This document shows positions 24,307-37,140 of a stretch of 64,000 nucleotides of DNA, piece after piece. Both the position numbers and the translations under genes were made by a program. How positions within the stretch are numbered: the first letter of the stretch is position 1; every line of letters begins with the position of its first letter. The notes under the pieces are model-generated. The model searched no databases, was not told the DNA's origin, and saw only the letters and a list, made by a program, of their open reading frames with translations. This DNA is from Hydra vulgaris (taxonomy: Eukaryota; Cnidaria; Hydrozoa; Anthoathecata; Hydridae): the NCBI RefSeq assembly GCF_038396675.1, contig NC_088931.1, positions 11,731,001-11,795,000 of the forward strand, read 5' to 3'.

Positions 24307-25361
24307 GTAACCACATTAAAATAATTTATAGCTTTAGTGAACCAGTTGTCTATCAGAATAAATTTGTTAAAGAACACAAGTAGTCTACAAATGTAAAATT
24401 TATTTACACAATTGTGTATAGTTGTAAATATAAAAGCTCAACTTTTTAATTGTACTAAATTTTTTATGTTAAATTTTTCCAAAATGTTACTGAGTTAAAG
24501 GGGCCAGCTCAAATCTAAAATTCTCAACCTGACCCTAAATGGTGGGGAAAAAAAACTTTTTAAAGTATGTTACGTTAGGTCTCAAAAGAAGCAAAGCTAT
24601 ATTAAACTTCCAAAAATATTTATGATTGTATACAAAAACATCAGAAAAAAGTAACTAATTGAAAAAAAAGGCACATTTTTGTTTTTATATATATATATAT
24701 ATATTTAATTATTAGTTTCACTTATAAAAGGTTGACAAGATTGCTATAGAGTTTTCAATAAATTATATAAGAAATATTTCTTTAGATTTTTTTTGTGGTG
24801 CTAACCCTCTGCAGTTTTTTAATTTTTGAATATTTTATTGAAATACTATTAGGATATTCACAGTTTACCCATAATGTTAATTCTGTTAAGAGTACTTTTT
24901 TAATATTGTAATAAGATGCAAAAATCGTTTTTTTTTTTAACTAAACTTTTAACTATAAGCAAAATTATTTTTTTAACTTCTAATGAATATGTACTCTTGT
25001 TTATTTCCTTAATACAGTCCTTAATACAGGAGGGGGGGGGAAGCGGGGTTTAAGTCCAGATTTAATAAAGGGAAGAGGGGGTTATGTTATAATATAGGTA
25101 TTTTTTATAGAAAATTTCAGTTTATAAATCTAAACTAATATTTTTTACAAAACATGCAGAAAACTATTTAATTCTAGTGCGGCTTGCGGTCAAATGCACA
25201 TTTTCTAACAGCTGTTTTATAGTAATTTCAATAGAACTTAATATGTTGATATAAGTTTTATACTTTGGTGAAAAATAAATTAAAAGCTGATTTTCGATAA
25301 ATCAAGATATACTTAGTCGGTGATTTTTAAAGCCTGTATACACTGAAAATTTTTGTCTTTA

Positions 25362-28300
25362 GGGGTCAGCCATAAATAATGTCAGTGTTTTTTCTCAATT
25401 TTTTGACTCCTCCTCCCCCCTTTGTCAAACTGTCATTTTTTGGCCAAATCCCCATTATATATGGTCTCAGTTTTTGTGTACTCCCCCCCCCCCCCCCCTA
25501 AAAAACAATAAAAATGCTTAAAAACCATTGATTTTTTTTCTGACTAAATTATACATTTATATAATAGATCTCATCAAATTATATTATATAATAGTCGGTA
25601 TCTCATTAAATAATCAACTAAGCAAATAGTATTATATATCTTTAATATAATCTTCCCATGGGTTGTTGAAGTGATCATCGATTAAAACAATAGGTAGTGA
25701 ATGCTCTCCGCGCTCTAAAAGGATATCGTATTCTTGAGGTACAATCAAATTCGTTGCGGTTTTTGAACTCTTCTGCAAGGTGATGACTGCCAAAAATTCT
25801 GTCTAAAAAAAATGCTTGGCAGCGATACGAACAGGTTGGAAACTTTTGATTAGAGGGAGTGTTATAGCAGAAGAATGGATACATTTAACATAGCTTGAGA
25901 GGCAAGGTAGATATTGCACTTTTTACAGATTCTATCAGCTAGGCTAGACTGAATTGATGGACAAAACGCATCATACGGCAAAATTGGAAATCCTTTGGCA
26001 GTACGAGGAAGAATACTTTCAATGTTTAATGCGATGAGCATAAAGACGGATGATAGAAACAATTCTTTTGCTCCTTCTGAGACATCTACTGCTTTGAGCC
26101 CGTCTCTTATTTGGTTGACAGAGACAGGTGGTAGAAGAAATCTTGCTCTGATTAGAGTAAAGTAAGAGCTTCTAATAGTCTGACAACAAGAACAATTTTC
26201 ACATTTCACAATTTGAGTAAAATATTGACTTGTACGAAGATGATCGGCAATCCAACGTTGATCTTGTAATAAAAGGCTCCTTGACTCTAGCTCTGATTTG
26301 TCTGGATCAATATACTCTGCAATGGTTGGATAACCATCAATTTGTAGATCAGACCAAATATCAGGCAAAGCCTCTCCAGCAAAACCAAAGTTCTGTTTTT
26401 CTAAATTTTCATCTATTGTCCTGCCTGATTTAAAAAGATGTTGGTTATTATAGGTTAGAAGTTATATTAATATTTTTACAAATTAACTTTTGTCAATGTA
26501 ATTACCTCAAGAATTAAGATGAGTTCCGTAATGTTCGTGCGGAAGAATCACCCCAGATAATTCTTTACTTAGAGGTGCCATTCGTCGCTCAGCTCTGTTG
26601 AATGCACTGGAGCCTGCGGCATTCGTCATTATATAAAGAGCGTCAAGGTTATTCTTCAAGAAATGGTGAATCCCGATTTCAATTACTTTCTGGTATTTGG
26701 GATTTTAATCGGGTACTTTATCAACACTAAACACTACGATAGGCTTAACCATATTAGTTTGAGAATCTCTGGTAATAGAGTCGAATTCTTTGATGTCCAA
26801 GAGCCGCTGAAAGTCTAATCCATGAGCGAAGGCGGTCGAGGATGCGTGTTTTCCTGATCAGACAGCAATCTACGTAGGTCTAGAATATGTAACATCATCT
26901 GTTTTTCCAAGACCATCTTTTTTGGTTGTAATTCCAGCGTATGCAGATGGCATAAGCTTGGAACCATGAGAGCAATATCCATATTCGCCTTCAAAAGAAG
27001 AGGTTGATCTACTTCTAATGACGGTCGACCAGTTTTCTTTCTGATTTTTAGTTTTTCTTTGACTTCTGGATGCTCCAAGCAGATTTCCTCCATTCTAACT
27101 TTTTTTCAGTTCTCTAGTTTTCTGCTGTTGAGCTTGATCTTTTTTTTTTTCGGCCAGTTCTTTACATAGATGAGCTAGTTTCTTCTTTTTCTTTTTCAAA
27201 TCATCCTCTTCAGCTACACCAATGAATCCACTTCTCTTTTTGTCTTCAGTCCAGCAACTTGACAATATAAAGCTGCTCAGAATTTCAGAATTGAATCGAT
27301 CTTGAGCCACTGTTCTTGCATTTTTTTGATTTTTCGTGATCAACAAACTCAAAGTTAATGCACTTTGTTGATCATCAATAACAGATCGCTCATTGGTGGG
27401 CTCAACAAACTGTGAGGAATTCTTGTCAAATTCAAGTGGAGTATACGTGGGGGCAGACTGTTTTGAAGTATTGGCCCAAAATGATAATTGCTTGCTCTTG
27501 AACTTCATTGCCTTTTCATTAAATAAATTGATTAAATACATTATTCTTGATTCAAGATCCTTATGCACCAGTTTCTCTTCTTTTAATGAATTCCATATAC
27601 TATGGACTTTTTTCTGGATATTAGCCTTTTTTTTTATCGGGATGAGCATTTCCATACAAGACCATCAATAAGTTAATGGGGTTTTATCCATATTTTAATA
27701 TTGATTTATTAGTATTGTTTACATCACAATCAGAATAATGATTTTGCTCATCGTTAGCGCAAGCTTTTTAAAAGAGTTTCTTCAACCCGCTAGGGAGAAA
27801 TTAGCGTTTCGAATTTTTAATAGACGTTTTACAATCAACTAGAGAGCAACTAGAGTTTCGTATTTGAAATAACAACAATTTAATTTCAAAAAATTACAAA
27901 TTTATGAGTTTACTTTGAACCACATTTTATAATCCGCTAGGGAGTGAATAACGATTGTGAATTTTATATACAAAGAGTTAATATTTCTAACATATTTTGA
28001 TTCACAGTCAAATGGTAATATATTAATAAAACGATAGTAACTTTCATTTTACGTTAGTTGTTGTTATTTATTTAATGTCTCTCGGAAACTTATTATATTA
28101 ATTTATAATATTATATTATAATAATTTATTAAAATATAATATCAAATTCCCCGCATTTAATATTATTTTCCCCACAAACAAAACGTTATTTCTATACCAT
28201 TTAGTAGATGTAAATACCGTTAAAATCTGCTCATTAAAACTAAAAAAATAATTTAAATTGACATCATTTTGGCCTCAACAACCCCATCCCCATTGTCAAT

Positions 28301-28365
28301 TAGTGTCAAACTTTCTAGCACTCCCTCCCCACCTATATTTACTGACATCATTTATGGATGACCCC
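25362..28365 (-). mobile_element. DNA transposon with GGGGTCA inverted termini and TTA flanks
   Basis: The left end GGGGTCAGCCATAAAT and right end ATTTATGGATGACCCC are terminal inverted repeats of at least 20 bp with few mismatches. TTA lies directly outside both ends (25359-25361, 28366-28368), consistent with a 3-bp target duplication. Inside are minus-strand reading frames covering most of 25650-27655. A TWA duplication is known for PIF/Harbinger elements, but no Harbinger nuclease or Myb domain was recognised, so the superfamily is left open. Confidence 0.8.
25630..27655 (-). pseudogene. Transposon-encoded protein, broken into several frames
   Basis: Minus-strand pieces, in order: 27655-27095 (starts MEMLIPIKKK; Lys-rich coiled-coil-like end near LKKKKKKLAHLCKELAEKK), 27093-26815 (KTGRPSLEVDQPLLLKANMD), 26368-25862 (KCENCSCCQTIRSSYFTLI then GLKAVD and FCPSIQSSLADRICKKCN, two CxxC-type zinc-ligand clusters) and 25884 to about 25630 (ending near LIDDHFNNPWED). 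Frame changes and an interrupted upstream Met indicate decay. The fragments share the style of a family repeated in cnidarian genomes. A transposase role is inferred from position between inverted termini, not from an identified catalytic motif. Confidence 0.6.
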
Positions 28366-29685
28366 TTATCATTGACTGAAATAATAATATTCTAATTTTT
28401 AAAGTCGATTTTCATTGATTTTATTTTTTCATTTTTATAACAAATAAAAATTAATAAATGGGGTAGTCTTATTAAGCTTAGGATGGGTGGAAAAATTTTC
28501 CAAAAATTAATAATTATCTCACTCCCCCTCCCCTATTTTTTATTTTTTTTATTTTATTTTTTTTTATTAGGGACTCGAGAGGAATGTTAAAGTAAAAATA
28601 TTTTTTTATATTATGTCGGTTTTAATTTTTTTGGTAGCTAGTTTTAAGAATAACTGCTGACTAAAAATTTATTTACACTGTGACGTTATCATTTTTTGTA
28701 AATTCTGTACCATAATCGTATGTAGAACCAATTAAGTCATTTAATTCAGTTTAATTCAGAATTTTCAAATTTTTTGTCAAAATTTTATGGCCAGATTATA
28801 GAACCATCATTGATATTTGAAAATAAAACTTCTATACCATTTACTTCTTGTTTAGAAACCTTTCTTTTGCTTAAAGTATCTTCGCTTCTTTCTTTTTTTT
28901 TTTACTTAAAGCATTTTTTAATGAAAAAGTTAAGATTATTTTTTCTAATATTTATCCAGTATTTGCTTTTAAATAACCTCCCAATTTATGAGGAATACTT
29001 CTTCAAATATTGTAGCAATCAACAAAAAACTGAATTATTTTAATTAAAAGATATTTTGTGCAAAGTTTACAAACCTGAAACCTTTGAAATATCTAATAAC
29101 GTTATTTGGAAAATCTAAAATGTCGTATTACATGAAACATCGAAAATGTAATTTATTACCTAGAACGTTTATCACGCAATAACCGATATACATATACGTG
29201 TGAAACTAAGATTTTAAGGTTTTGTATAAACGGACATATTTCTAATTGCAGAACTGGTCTATCAACTGACAGATTTGACAACTATGTTTATACTGTCAAA
29301 GTGCCCACATTTCTGTCGTCCAACTTTTTGTTTTTCTTGAAATTTTGCTCGACATTTTCGTTATAATTTATTTTATGTTTGAAAAGCACCATCTTATCAT
29401 AATCATGAAACATTTAATTAACATTTCCTTTAATTACCATTTTACCATCACGTTTTGTTACTCATGGTAACAACATTTATTTAACATTAAATATAAAATC
29501 TTAAAACAATACCAAAAACTGAGGCCTCTAGTGATAATTTAGATATTTGTAAATATATTTTTTGAAATTAGCTTGAATTTTGATATGCATCATTTTGAGA
29601 TTTTTTGAGGTTTTTTTTTTTACTTTTTAATGTGTTTGTGTGTTACTAAATATTTGAAACTTTTATTTATAATTTTATTGTTTAG

Positions 29686-29755
29686 AAATGCAAATAAAGC
29701 ATCAGCCGAACCTCTAGGAAAAGTGAACAAGAAAAGGAAATGCGTTGTTCTTTAA
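29686..29755 (+). CDS. RRAS2-like: R-Ras/TC21-like GTPase, exon 7 and stop
   Basis: Encodes NANKASAEPLGKVNKKRK (171-188) and the CAAX box CVVL (189-192), followed by TAA. The terminal Leu predicts geranylgeranylation rather than farnesylation, and the adjacent KKRK is a polybasic membrane-targeting patch. Acceptor attgtttag. Phase with exon 6 is correct: the total coding length is 579 nt, i.e. 193 codons including the stop. Confidence 0.95.
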
Positions 29756-32035
29756 TTTCATCTTTATTCTTATTGCTTATTGCATAGCTTCATAAATCGT
29801 CTACCGTTGCTCTGATGCATGCTTTAAAGACCAAGAGTTATTTGCACTATATTCTTCGGCTGTGAAGCAAACGGACATAAAATTATTATCCGCTCGATAT
29901 ATACTATATATTGTACCTTATAGGACTTCTTGAGTGCATTTTAAAAAGATCTTTCTTCAAATTAAATTAACAATATTCCAATTTCATTTTTCATAATGTA
30001 AAGATTTCATTTCCTTTCATTTAGTATTATTAGTTTTGCTCGAGATCAAAAATTACGAAATTATGTCTGATGAATTGTGTGCCATAAATTGTAATCAAAA
30101 TACTGTAGATTTTTTTGTAAATATAAACTAGTGGGCGAGTAATACGCTTTTTCTTAATAAATTTGGTTATTTATAATAAATTATCCTTGGGATTATGGTT
30201 TTAGTCTCAGGGTTATATAAGTTTTACAAGTATTTTATTTTTGTGTTATGGTATTTTGTTTGTATTTAATTTTTTGTTCTTTGTTTTTAAAGTGTTTAAA
30301 CCCAAGTAATAAAAGAAAGGATACGTCTGTTTTCAAAGCAAGACCTATCGCTTAATTCAGTATCGGAATTTATACTTCAAAATGTAAAGTTTTGATAATA
30401 TTATTATTATTCACGATTAGTAAATACTTTAAAACATCTATACTAAAAGATAATGCTTTAAAGACTAATTAAAATATCTAACAAACAAAAAATATTTAAG
30501 AGAAAAAGAGTTGCAAATTTTAACAACTCTTCTTTATAAAGTCATAAGTTCAGAAGATATTGATTTTTTTACTCATTGATGGTATTTAATGCTTATAAAC
30601 AGTTTTGCAATATATTTTGCACTAAATGCTTATAAAAAAGTGCCATAGAATGGCATTGTATCAAGTATCAGTTGGTTCATTAAGTACTGAAAACAATGCT
30701 AAGTTAAAGTGATTAACAAAAAACTATTATAATATAAGACTGCTGATTGAGCACCTATTTTTATTTTCTTATCCTAGATTCCTTTTTAATGGCTCTTAAT
30801 ATTCTTGTCTTTGGCTGATAATAAAGTTGTTTTCATGAACGGAGCGCGAAAATTTTAAACAGTCCCAATAGCTTCCGGAACATAGTTTAAACGCTTTTCA
30901 TTACTGGTTCAAATTATAGAGTCAAAACCGTTTGTTTTTTTTTAATTTATTTATTTGAATTTTCTCTACATTGTTTTTATCCGAAGATATTGTTGGTTTA
31001 GTATAGGAACAGCCACAAATAATCATTTGTCCAACATTTTTGCTTACTATACTAATCCAACATTTTTGCGTACTATTCAAGCGCTGTGTTGGCGGTGCAC
31101 AGTGGGACAGAGTCTGCCAAAAAATCAATGTCAGCATTGCATGGTGAAAATTTGTCATAATGATGAAGACATGTTCATTAGAGGAAATATCTAGCTAAAA
31201 AAACATTAAATATTGATTTAAGCGTAATTTTATGCGGTCATTTATACGTTAATTTGACGTATTCCAAAACGCTATTTTGCATTTTTTATTTATCAACTTT
31301 CTTACGCTACTATTGTTTTAAATCAACTTTATTGACTTTCATTTTAAATTATATTATTTTAATTAAGAATGTTTTTTTCGCTCAGGCTTTTAAAAATAAT
31401 TTAACGTAAATGTAATTAGTTTTCATGCATCGAAAACAGACAGTTTTTGATATTTTTTTGCTACTAACCTTTACTATTAGGTATCAGATAAACTATCCTC
31501 CAATATCCCCTAAACAATTGACTATGTAAATCTCATGCTAAATGTATGTAAATAGCCATGCATCATAAATATTTTGCATCTTTTTGCAATAAAAAAAGTT
31601 ATAACAAAAGGTTGGTCTTCGGTTAATGGTCAGTTGATGAGAAGTACTGAACATGTAAAAAAGATGTTTTGTACACAAAGAATACCTACAAAATCTTTCA
31701 TTACTGTTATAATATATAAGTTTTGTAAATATAAATCTAAAAAAGTTATTTTAAGACAAATGCATGCATTGAAAAGTAATATTTTTAATGTTTACACTGA
31801 TAAAAGTTGTCTTGTCCATTTAAGTGTTTCGTATTTTTCACCAAAATAATTAATTTTTTTAATATTTTTTTTTATATTATATCATTACATGTTTATTACT
31901 TCATTTATGCATTTTATATATAAATATAGCTATTCTAATAAAAAAACTACGAAAATAATTTTGTCCCACTAGTACGGGTTTAACTTTTCGTTTCACGCTC
32001 TAACATTTTTAACATCTTCGCTTCTAACAAGGTTG
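29756..32035. other. 3' flank of the R-Ras-like gene
   Basis: Contains the likely 3' UTR and then AT-rich sequence. Frames at 30922-31194 and 31574-31849 have no recognisable motif. A small duplicated phrase, ccaacatttttgc(g)tacta, occurs around 31030-31075. Confidence 0.55.
30156..30313 (+). terminator. Candidate polyadenylation signals of the R-Ras-like gene
   Basis: AATAAA occurs at 30156, 30175 and 30308, 400-560 bases after the stop codon. In DNA this AT-rich they are weak evidence individually. Confidence 0.35.
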
Positions 32036-32039
32036 CCAG

Positions 32040-35000
32040 CAACCACTATTAGAGTTGGAAGTTACTGGAAAAGAAAAAATGAAGTTTATAGAGCAAGGTA
32101 ACGATTGACAGACGACTTAAAAGATTGCAAATTATATGAATCACGAAAGTAAGATGAAGGAAGCGAATTCCAAAGAACTGATGTTCTAGGAAAAAAACTA
32201 GACGATTAAGAGTTTTTGGAGCACTTAGGAACAGTCACAGAAAAAGGATGAGATTTAATCAAATGACGAGTAACACAAGAATGAATATTAGTAGGTGGCA
32301 CAGTAGATGGCACAACAGACGAGTAAAACAAAAACAAATTTTAGTAGATGCCACAACTCTAATGAGCTAGCGTCTGTTGTTCCATCTACTAAATTGACGC
32401 TCTAACATCTCTGGCTGTTGTGCCAAGAAAGATCGAAAGTAAGAGTTAAACCTAGAAGATGAAGGGTAGATGACTCATCGAGAACATTACCGTTCATAAG
32501 TGTTGGAAGATCTAGATTATTACGTTAATGATTGTCTGAAAAAATTGGGTTTTATCTAAACTAAAATTCATCAACCACTATTAACCCCATGCTGTAGCAG
32601 AAGTGAGATCCTTTTCAAGCTCAAATACCCCCTCCAAGCAATTAGAGAGTGTTAAATACAACTCGTGAAATCAAGAAATGATATTGATGAGAAGTTCTTA
32701 GCAAACAATTCAGCTTTATCTATAGGTGAGGTGGCAAAGTTTGAACCTTACAAGAGATGTGGAATAACAGATTTGCTCTTATTATTGATGCTGTTAAAGA
32801 TTCTCCGGAATTCACGAGAGCCTAATTTTTAAGATGAAATACAAGATTTCATGACCTGAGATTGGCTTTGGCGTTAGACAAAACTTTTTTACAACGGTTT
32901 CTAGCAATAGTAAAAAGACATCTGTTTTCTGGAGAATTGTTTTGCTGATAAATATGGAAGTAATCGTTTCGATTGGAAATTGCAACAGCACTATGTGAGG
33001 AAAACCATGGAGAAGAGTGAAGCTTGATTTGGAATCGTTGAGATAGAATAAAAGATTCTATGACAGCCTGAACCCAAGAAGTTACGTAAGAAACAAATTT
33101 GTCAGTAGGGAGGCAAAAGATTTCTACCCAAGGGCCATCACGAAGAAAATCACGAGTCATCAGAGTCCCAGTCAGCTTTAAGGTAGTTGTAAGAAGTACA
33201 ATGATATGGAGATTCTAATGATGAAAAAGAATGAGATAGTAGTTTTAGAGAGATCAAACCGTGATCAGAAGCACCAAAGAGTGAATGTGGAGAAACTGAG
33301 CACTAACTAAGATCAGAAACACAACATAAGTCGAGTAGAGAAAGTAAATCATTCGGATTGTCTGGAAAGCGAGTTGGAAAGTAGACTATTTAAGTTAGAG
33401 ATTGAGGAAAAAGAAAATTCTGGGTCCACTGTTATTCCTTATTTATGTGAACGATTTCCATAAGTTTTCAAACATTTTAAATTCAGTTTTATTTGCAGAT
33501 GACACGAATATGTTTTATTCTAATGGAGATTTCAACCTTTTATTTAAAATAGTAAACAAGGAATTTTTAAATCTAGCAGAATGGTTTAAGGCAAACAAAT
33601 TGTCTTTAAATTTAAATAAAACTAAGTATACTTTTATTCATAGGATTCACGATAAAGAAAATATTCCATTAAAACTTCCTGATCTTTATATTGGTAACTC
33701 TAAAATAATTAGAGAGTCATCATTAAAGTTTTTAGGAGTGATACTTGACGAAAAATTGACATGGAAAGAACACAAAAGAACGTTAGAAGATAAAATTTCA
33801 AAAAATACTGCCATTCTATACAAAGCGAAGCAATTATTAAACCAAAACTGTTTCAAAATCTTATATTTCTCCCTCATACATTGTTATATAAGCTATGCAA
33901 ATATTGCATGGTGCAGCTTTAATGTAAGTAAAGATAAGTAATTGCTTAGTAGACAAAAACACGCTGTCAGAACTATTTCAGGTGCAGGTCATTTTACACA
34001 TTCTAAAGAACTATTTAAAAATCATCACATACTTAATGTTTTTCAGTTAAACCTTAATCAAATTCTTATATTTATGTACAAATTTTATTATAAAGTAACT
34101 CCTATAATATTTAATACACTTTTCAATAAAATTAACTATGAGTAACCTACAAGATTTTCAAATTACAATTATGAGCAACCTAAAATGCACTATTTGGTTA
34201 CTAAATTTTCTATTGCCATCTGAGATCCTAAATTATGGAACACTTTATTAAATAACCAGCTGAAAAATTGTTCTTCACTTTCTCTATTCAAACAAAAACT
34301 AAAAAAAACGTATGTTTTTTATGACAAAAGTTATGGACCTTAACGCCTGCAGAGTCACTGACACTAGAGCCAAGCCATTCAGTGCGATGAGCAATAAAGT
34401 TACCAACAACAACAATATTGCCTGATGGATAAAGAGATTCGGCCAGATATAACATGGAAAAGAGTGCAGTCTTGTGATGAAGGAGAACAATATAGAACGA
34501 AAAGAAATGCAATAGAGTGAAGTAATGCCAAATGAAAGCACATAAAAGAATGGTCGGTGGATTCAAACCTAGTTTTCCAGTATATGGGTGAATTCTTACA
34601 AATGTAAATGCCCAGGTCAAGCATGTGACTATTAGAGTCTTTCCGAATTAAAGGAAGATAACCATCAACACTAAGATCACATGGTGAGACAGCTGAACTT
34701 AAATTAGTCTAACAAAGACCAAGTAGGTCTGGTGAATTTTGCAGATAAGATAAGACTCAAAAGAAAAAAAGTTACTTCGAAGACCACGAATGTTAGTGAA
34801 TGATAGGTCTCGAGAACTTGGTGATGACAATGGTTTTTTTGTGTTTTATAGTTTTTGGTACTTTATTTATTTTTAAATTTGTTGAAGAACTTGACTCAAA
34901 AAATAGATAGTACTCAGTACACTATTTAACAGTCCAACCAATTGCCTTGTTACTATTATTGAATCCTAAGCCGTAGCAAAGGGTTCCAAATGTGGCCTCG

Positions 35001-35640
35001 ACAATGCATACAAAAAGTACAAATAGGGACACCATCCGTGCGCAACATGGCACTGTTAGTACTCTGATATTCTACAGCTGTTGATGAAATCAGCCTCTCT
35101 GAGAGTTACAACGGAGTTTGGGAAGCCTGACTACCAGCCGGCCTCAGAACCATAAAACTGAGTTTTAGAGCTGTACCCTCATTAGAAGAAAATAGAATGA
35201 ATTGCCTCGTCATAAAAACAGAGACACAAGCAGAACCCTTGCATTGAGTCAAAAAGATCCAGCATTCAATATCCTAAACTAGAAACAATGCATTACAACT
35301 ACATCTTCGCCAGCCTAACAGATGAAGAAGGGGTGCGAGACTGGTCAACAGGTAGAATCTATTTACCCCTTTAGTCTTTGCCTAGGAGGCCTTCAACAAA
35401 ACAGTAGCCGAATGCGTTTGGGATCTGCCCAGGATGAGTATTTTTATCGTGAAATCATCTCTAGCCTTTACTCAACCAAGAGTCCCAAAGCAGGGGGTGT
35501 TTTAAGTTGGAGTTGGCTTCTCCTATTCTTTGTCTAAAAAAGCGTATCCTACAATGCAACAGGACATGAAACAGGTTGTATTGGATTACATGTTACCCGT
35601 AGCTGGATAACCTGACCTGACCTTAATCATATTATTTAGC
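32040..35640 (-). mobile_element. LINE-B copy 1, minus strand, split by another LINE
   Basis: A decayed APE-type non-LTR retrotransposon read right to left. At 34840-35640 lies the 5' part, with a Cys-rich segment (CRTDGVPICTFCMHCRGH). At 34320-34840 is the endonuclease N-terminal half (FTNIRGLRSNF, MLDLGIYICKNSPI, GNIVVVGNFIAHRTEWLG with the usual GDFNAH Asp changed to Asn). After the 33400-34320 insertion the endonuclease resumes (FPTRFPDNPNDLLSLLDLC, GASDHGLISL), followed by the linker protein to 32849. Most of the RT is deleted; its end (LEKDLTSATAW) and the terminal domain remain to about 32040. Many stops and frameshifts. Confidence 0.85.
33400..34320 (+). mobile_element. LINE RT fragment nested inside the LINE-B endonuclease
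   Basis: Plus-strand RT reading ILGPLLFLIYVNDFHKFSNI, FADDTN, WFKANKLSLNLNKTKYTF, FLGVILDEKLTW, then YISYANIAWCS, with an in-frame TAA at 33939-33941. The same frame continues (LLSRQKHAVRTISGAGHFTH) to about 34145. It is related to LINE-A but clearly diverged. The host LINE-B endonuclease reads VHNFCH on one side and QSLT-IVYFPTRF on the other, so the boundaries are near 33400 and 34310-34325 (accurate to about 15 bp). Confidence 0.85.
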
Positions 35641-35759
35641 AAGTGAACCATCAACAGAAGTTGTACTATTCATTTTCCTAACCAATGTCCTAACCTTATT
35701 TGGCCAGAGCCGATATCGATTATTAGAGCTCCTGGTTTTGGGCCAGAACCACTGCATAA

Positions 35760-35870
35760 CGGCTTCTGTAAATATATATCTAATCTAATTTAGATAAGAC
35801 TTTAGAAAAATTGTTAATATAAGTTAAAAAAGAACCAGAATAGGTCCTTAAGGTACGTCACAATGTAAAA
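35760..35870 (-). other. Possible small RT remnant
   Basis: Read on minus, the segment gives DVP, a stop, then GPILVLF, resembling the GVPQGPILGPLLF block of LINE RTs. It is very short and decayed. It lies between LINE-B copies in opposite orientations. Confidence 0.3.
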
Positions 35871-35872
35871 AA

Positions 35873-37140
35873 AGTGCTGTCTAATGCTAAACTCCATTAT
35901 CTCAATTTTACTAAATCTCATCTAGTTCTACTAGTATTTACTAAATCTATTTTACTTACCTCAGCTCAGAAGTTAAGCTCTACTTTTGGAAAATCTTCAA
36001 CAGTGTCATTGGCAAAGGTAAGTTTAATATTCCTATCTCTAATTCATACGAATGATCTTATTACCTCAACCAAGGAAAAAACTGAGCTATTTACAAAGAA
36101 CTTTTCTTTTTACAAATTCGATTTTGAATCTTATGGCCATACTCTTTCTGCCATTTCAGTTAAGCAGGTTAACCCTCCTTAGACATTCCAATTCCATAGT
36201 CTTACAAAAGTATTTTCCAGAATTCTCTTCAACTTTTTCTAAACTATTTAATAAGTGCTTGACAGAATCTTTCTTTCATGCTTGCGAGAAAAAAAGATTT
36301 GTTGTTCCAGTTTTTAAAAGCTCTAGAGTACATTCTGATTACTCCAACTATTGTCCGATTAGCCTCCTCACTATTATTAGCAAGGTCTTTAATTCTTTGA
36401 TTAACAAATTTCTAATAAATAATCTTGAGTCAATTATCTTACTTTCTTACAACCAATATGGTTTTCCATCTTCTCGTCCTGCAGCTGACTTGCTAACTGC
36501 TGTGATTGAAAATTTCAAAATAAATCGTGCATTAGATGGAAGCGATGAGGCAAGAGCTATTGCTCTTGACATATCTTAATCTTTCGATAAATTTTGGAAT
36601 TCTGATCTTCGACATTCCTATATTAATTAACGGCAACCCTCTCACTGAGTCCTTTTCTTTAAGTCTTCTTGGATTATCGTTCACTACTGACCTCTCATGT
36701 ATACAATTGATTTCTAATTTAGCATCTGCTAAGGTTGCTTTTTTTTATCGTGCTCGCCATTACCTTACTTCTGATTCCATTCTCTATATCAAATTTCTTA
36801 TCAGTCTCTGTAAGGAATACTGTCGTCATATTTTGGCTGGTATTTCTAATGATGCTCTTTCTTTTTTAGACAAGATCCAAAAACGCATGGTAAGCGTATT
36901 TAAACGTGCTTTATCTGTCAAGCTTGACAGATAAAGTAGGTCCAAATACTGTCCTCTCTACCATGGTTGTAAAGTTGCATCTCTTTTACTTTCCACAAAT
37001 ACTACCATGGTCTAGTTTTTTTCCCCACACCTTAACTCTTTCATGTTTTTTCTGACTCATACAATCTACAACTTTTCAAGTCTTTTGTCAACCGTTTCCT
37101 TACTCTACTCTTTGTTTTCTTGTAACTCTCAACTTAATGG
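35873..37140 (+). mobile_element. LINE-B copy 2, plus strand, decayed RT
   Basis: Starts inside the linker protein (SNAKLHYLNFTKSH) and continues LIHTNDLITSTKEKTELF, then the RT N-terminus (YCPISLLTIISKVFNSLINK, SYNQYGFPSSRPAADLLTAV, AIALDIS). About 300 bp of RT containing the catalytic FADD block is then missing, and the C-terminal half resumes (LLGLSFTTDL, ASAKVAFFYRARHYLTSDS, LDKIQKRMVSVFKR). The coding sequence is spread over frames ending near 37140. It is a dead copy, inverted relative to LINE-B copy 1 next to it. Confidence 0.85.

Larger units (their letters stand above)
24307..29685 (+). other. R-Ras-like gene intron 6
   Basis: A 5.4-kb GT-AG intron whose middle 3.0 kb is the DNA transposon at 25362-28365. 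The flanks (24307-25358, 28369-29685) are AT-rich with poly-G (about 25031) and no supported gene. Confidence 0.85.

Noticed and set aside
28774..29043. 89-codon plus frame rich in Leu and Phe
   Set aside because: Lies in intron 6 of the R-Ras-like gene with T-rich composition; no motif.
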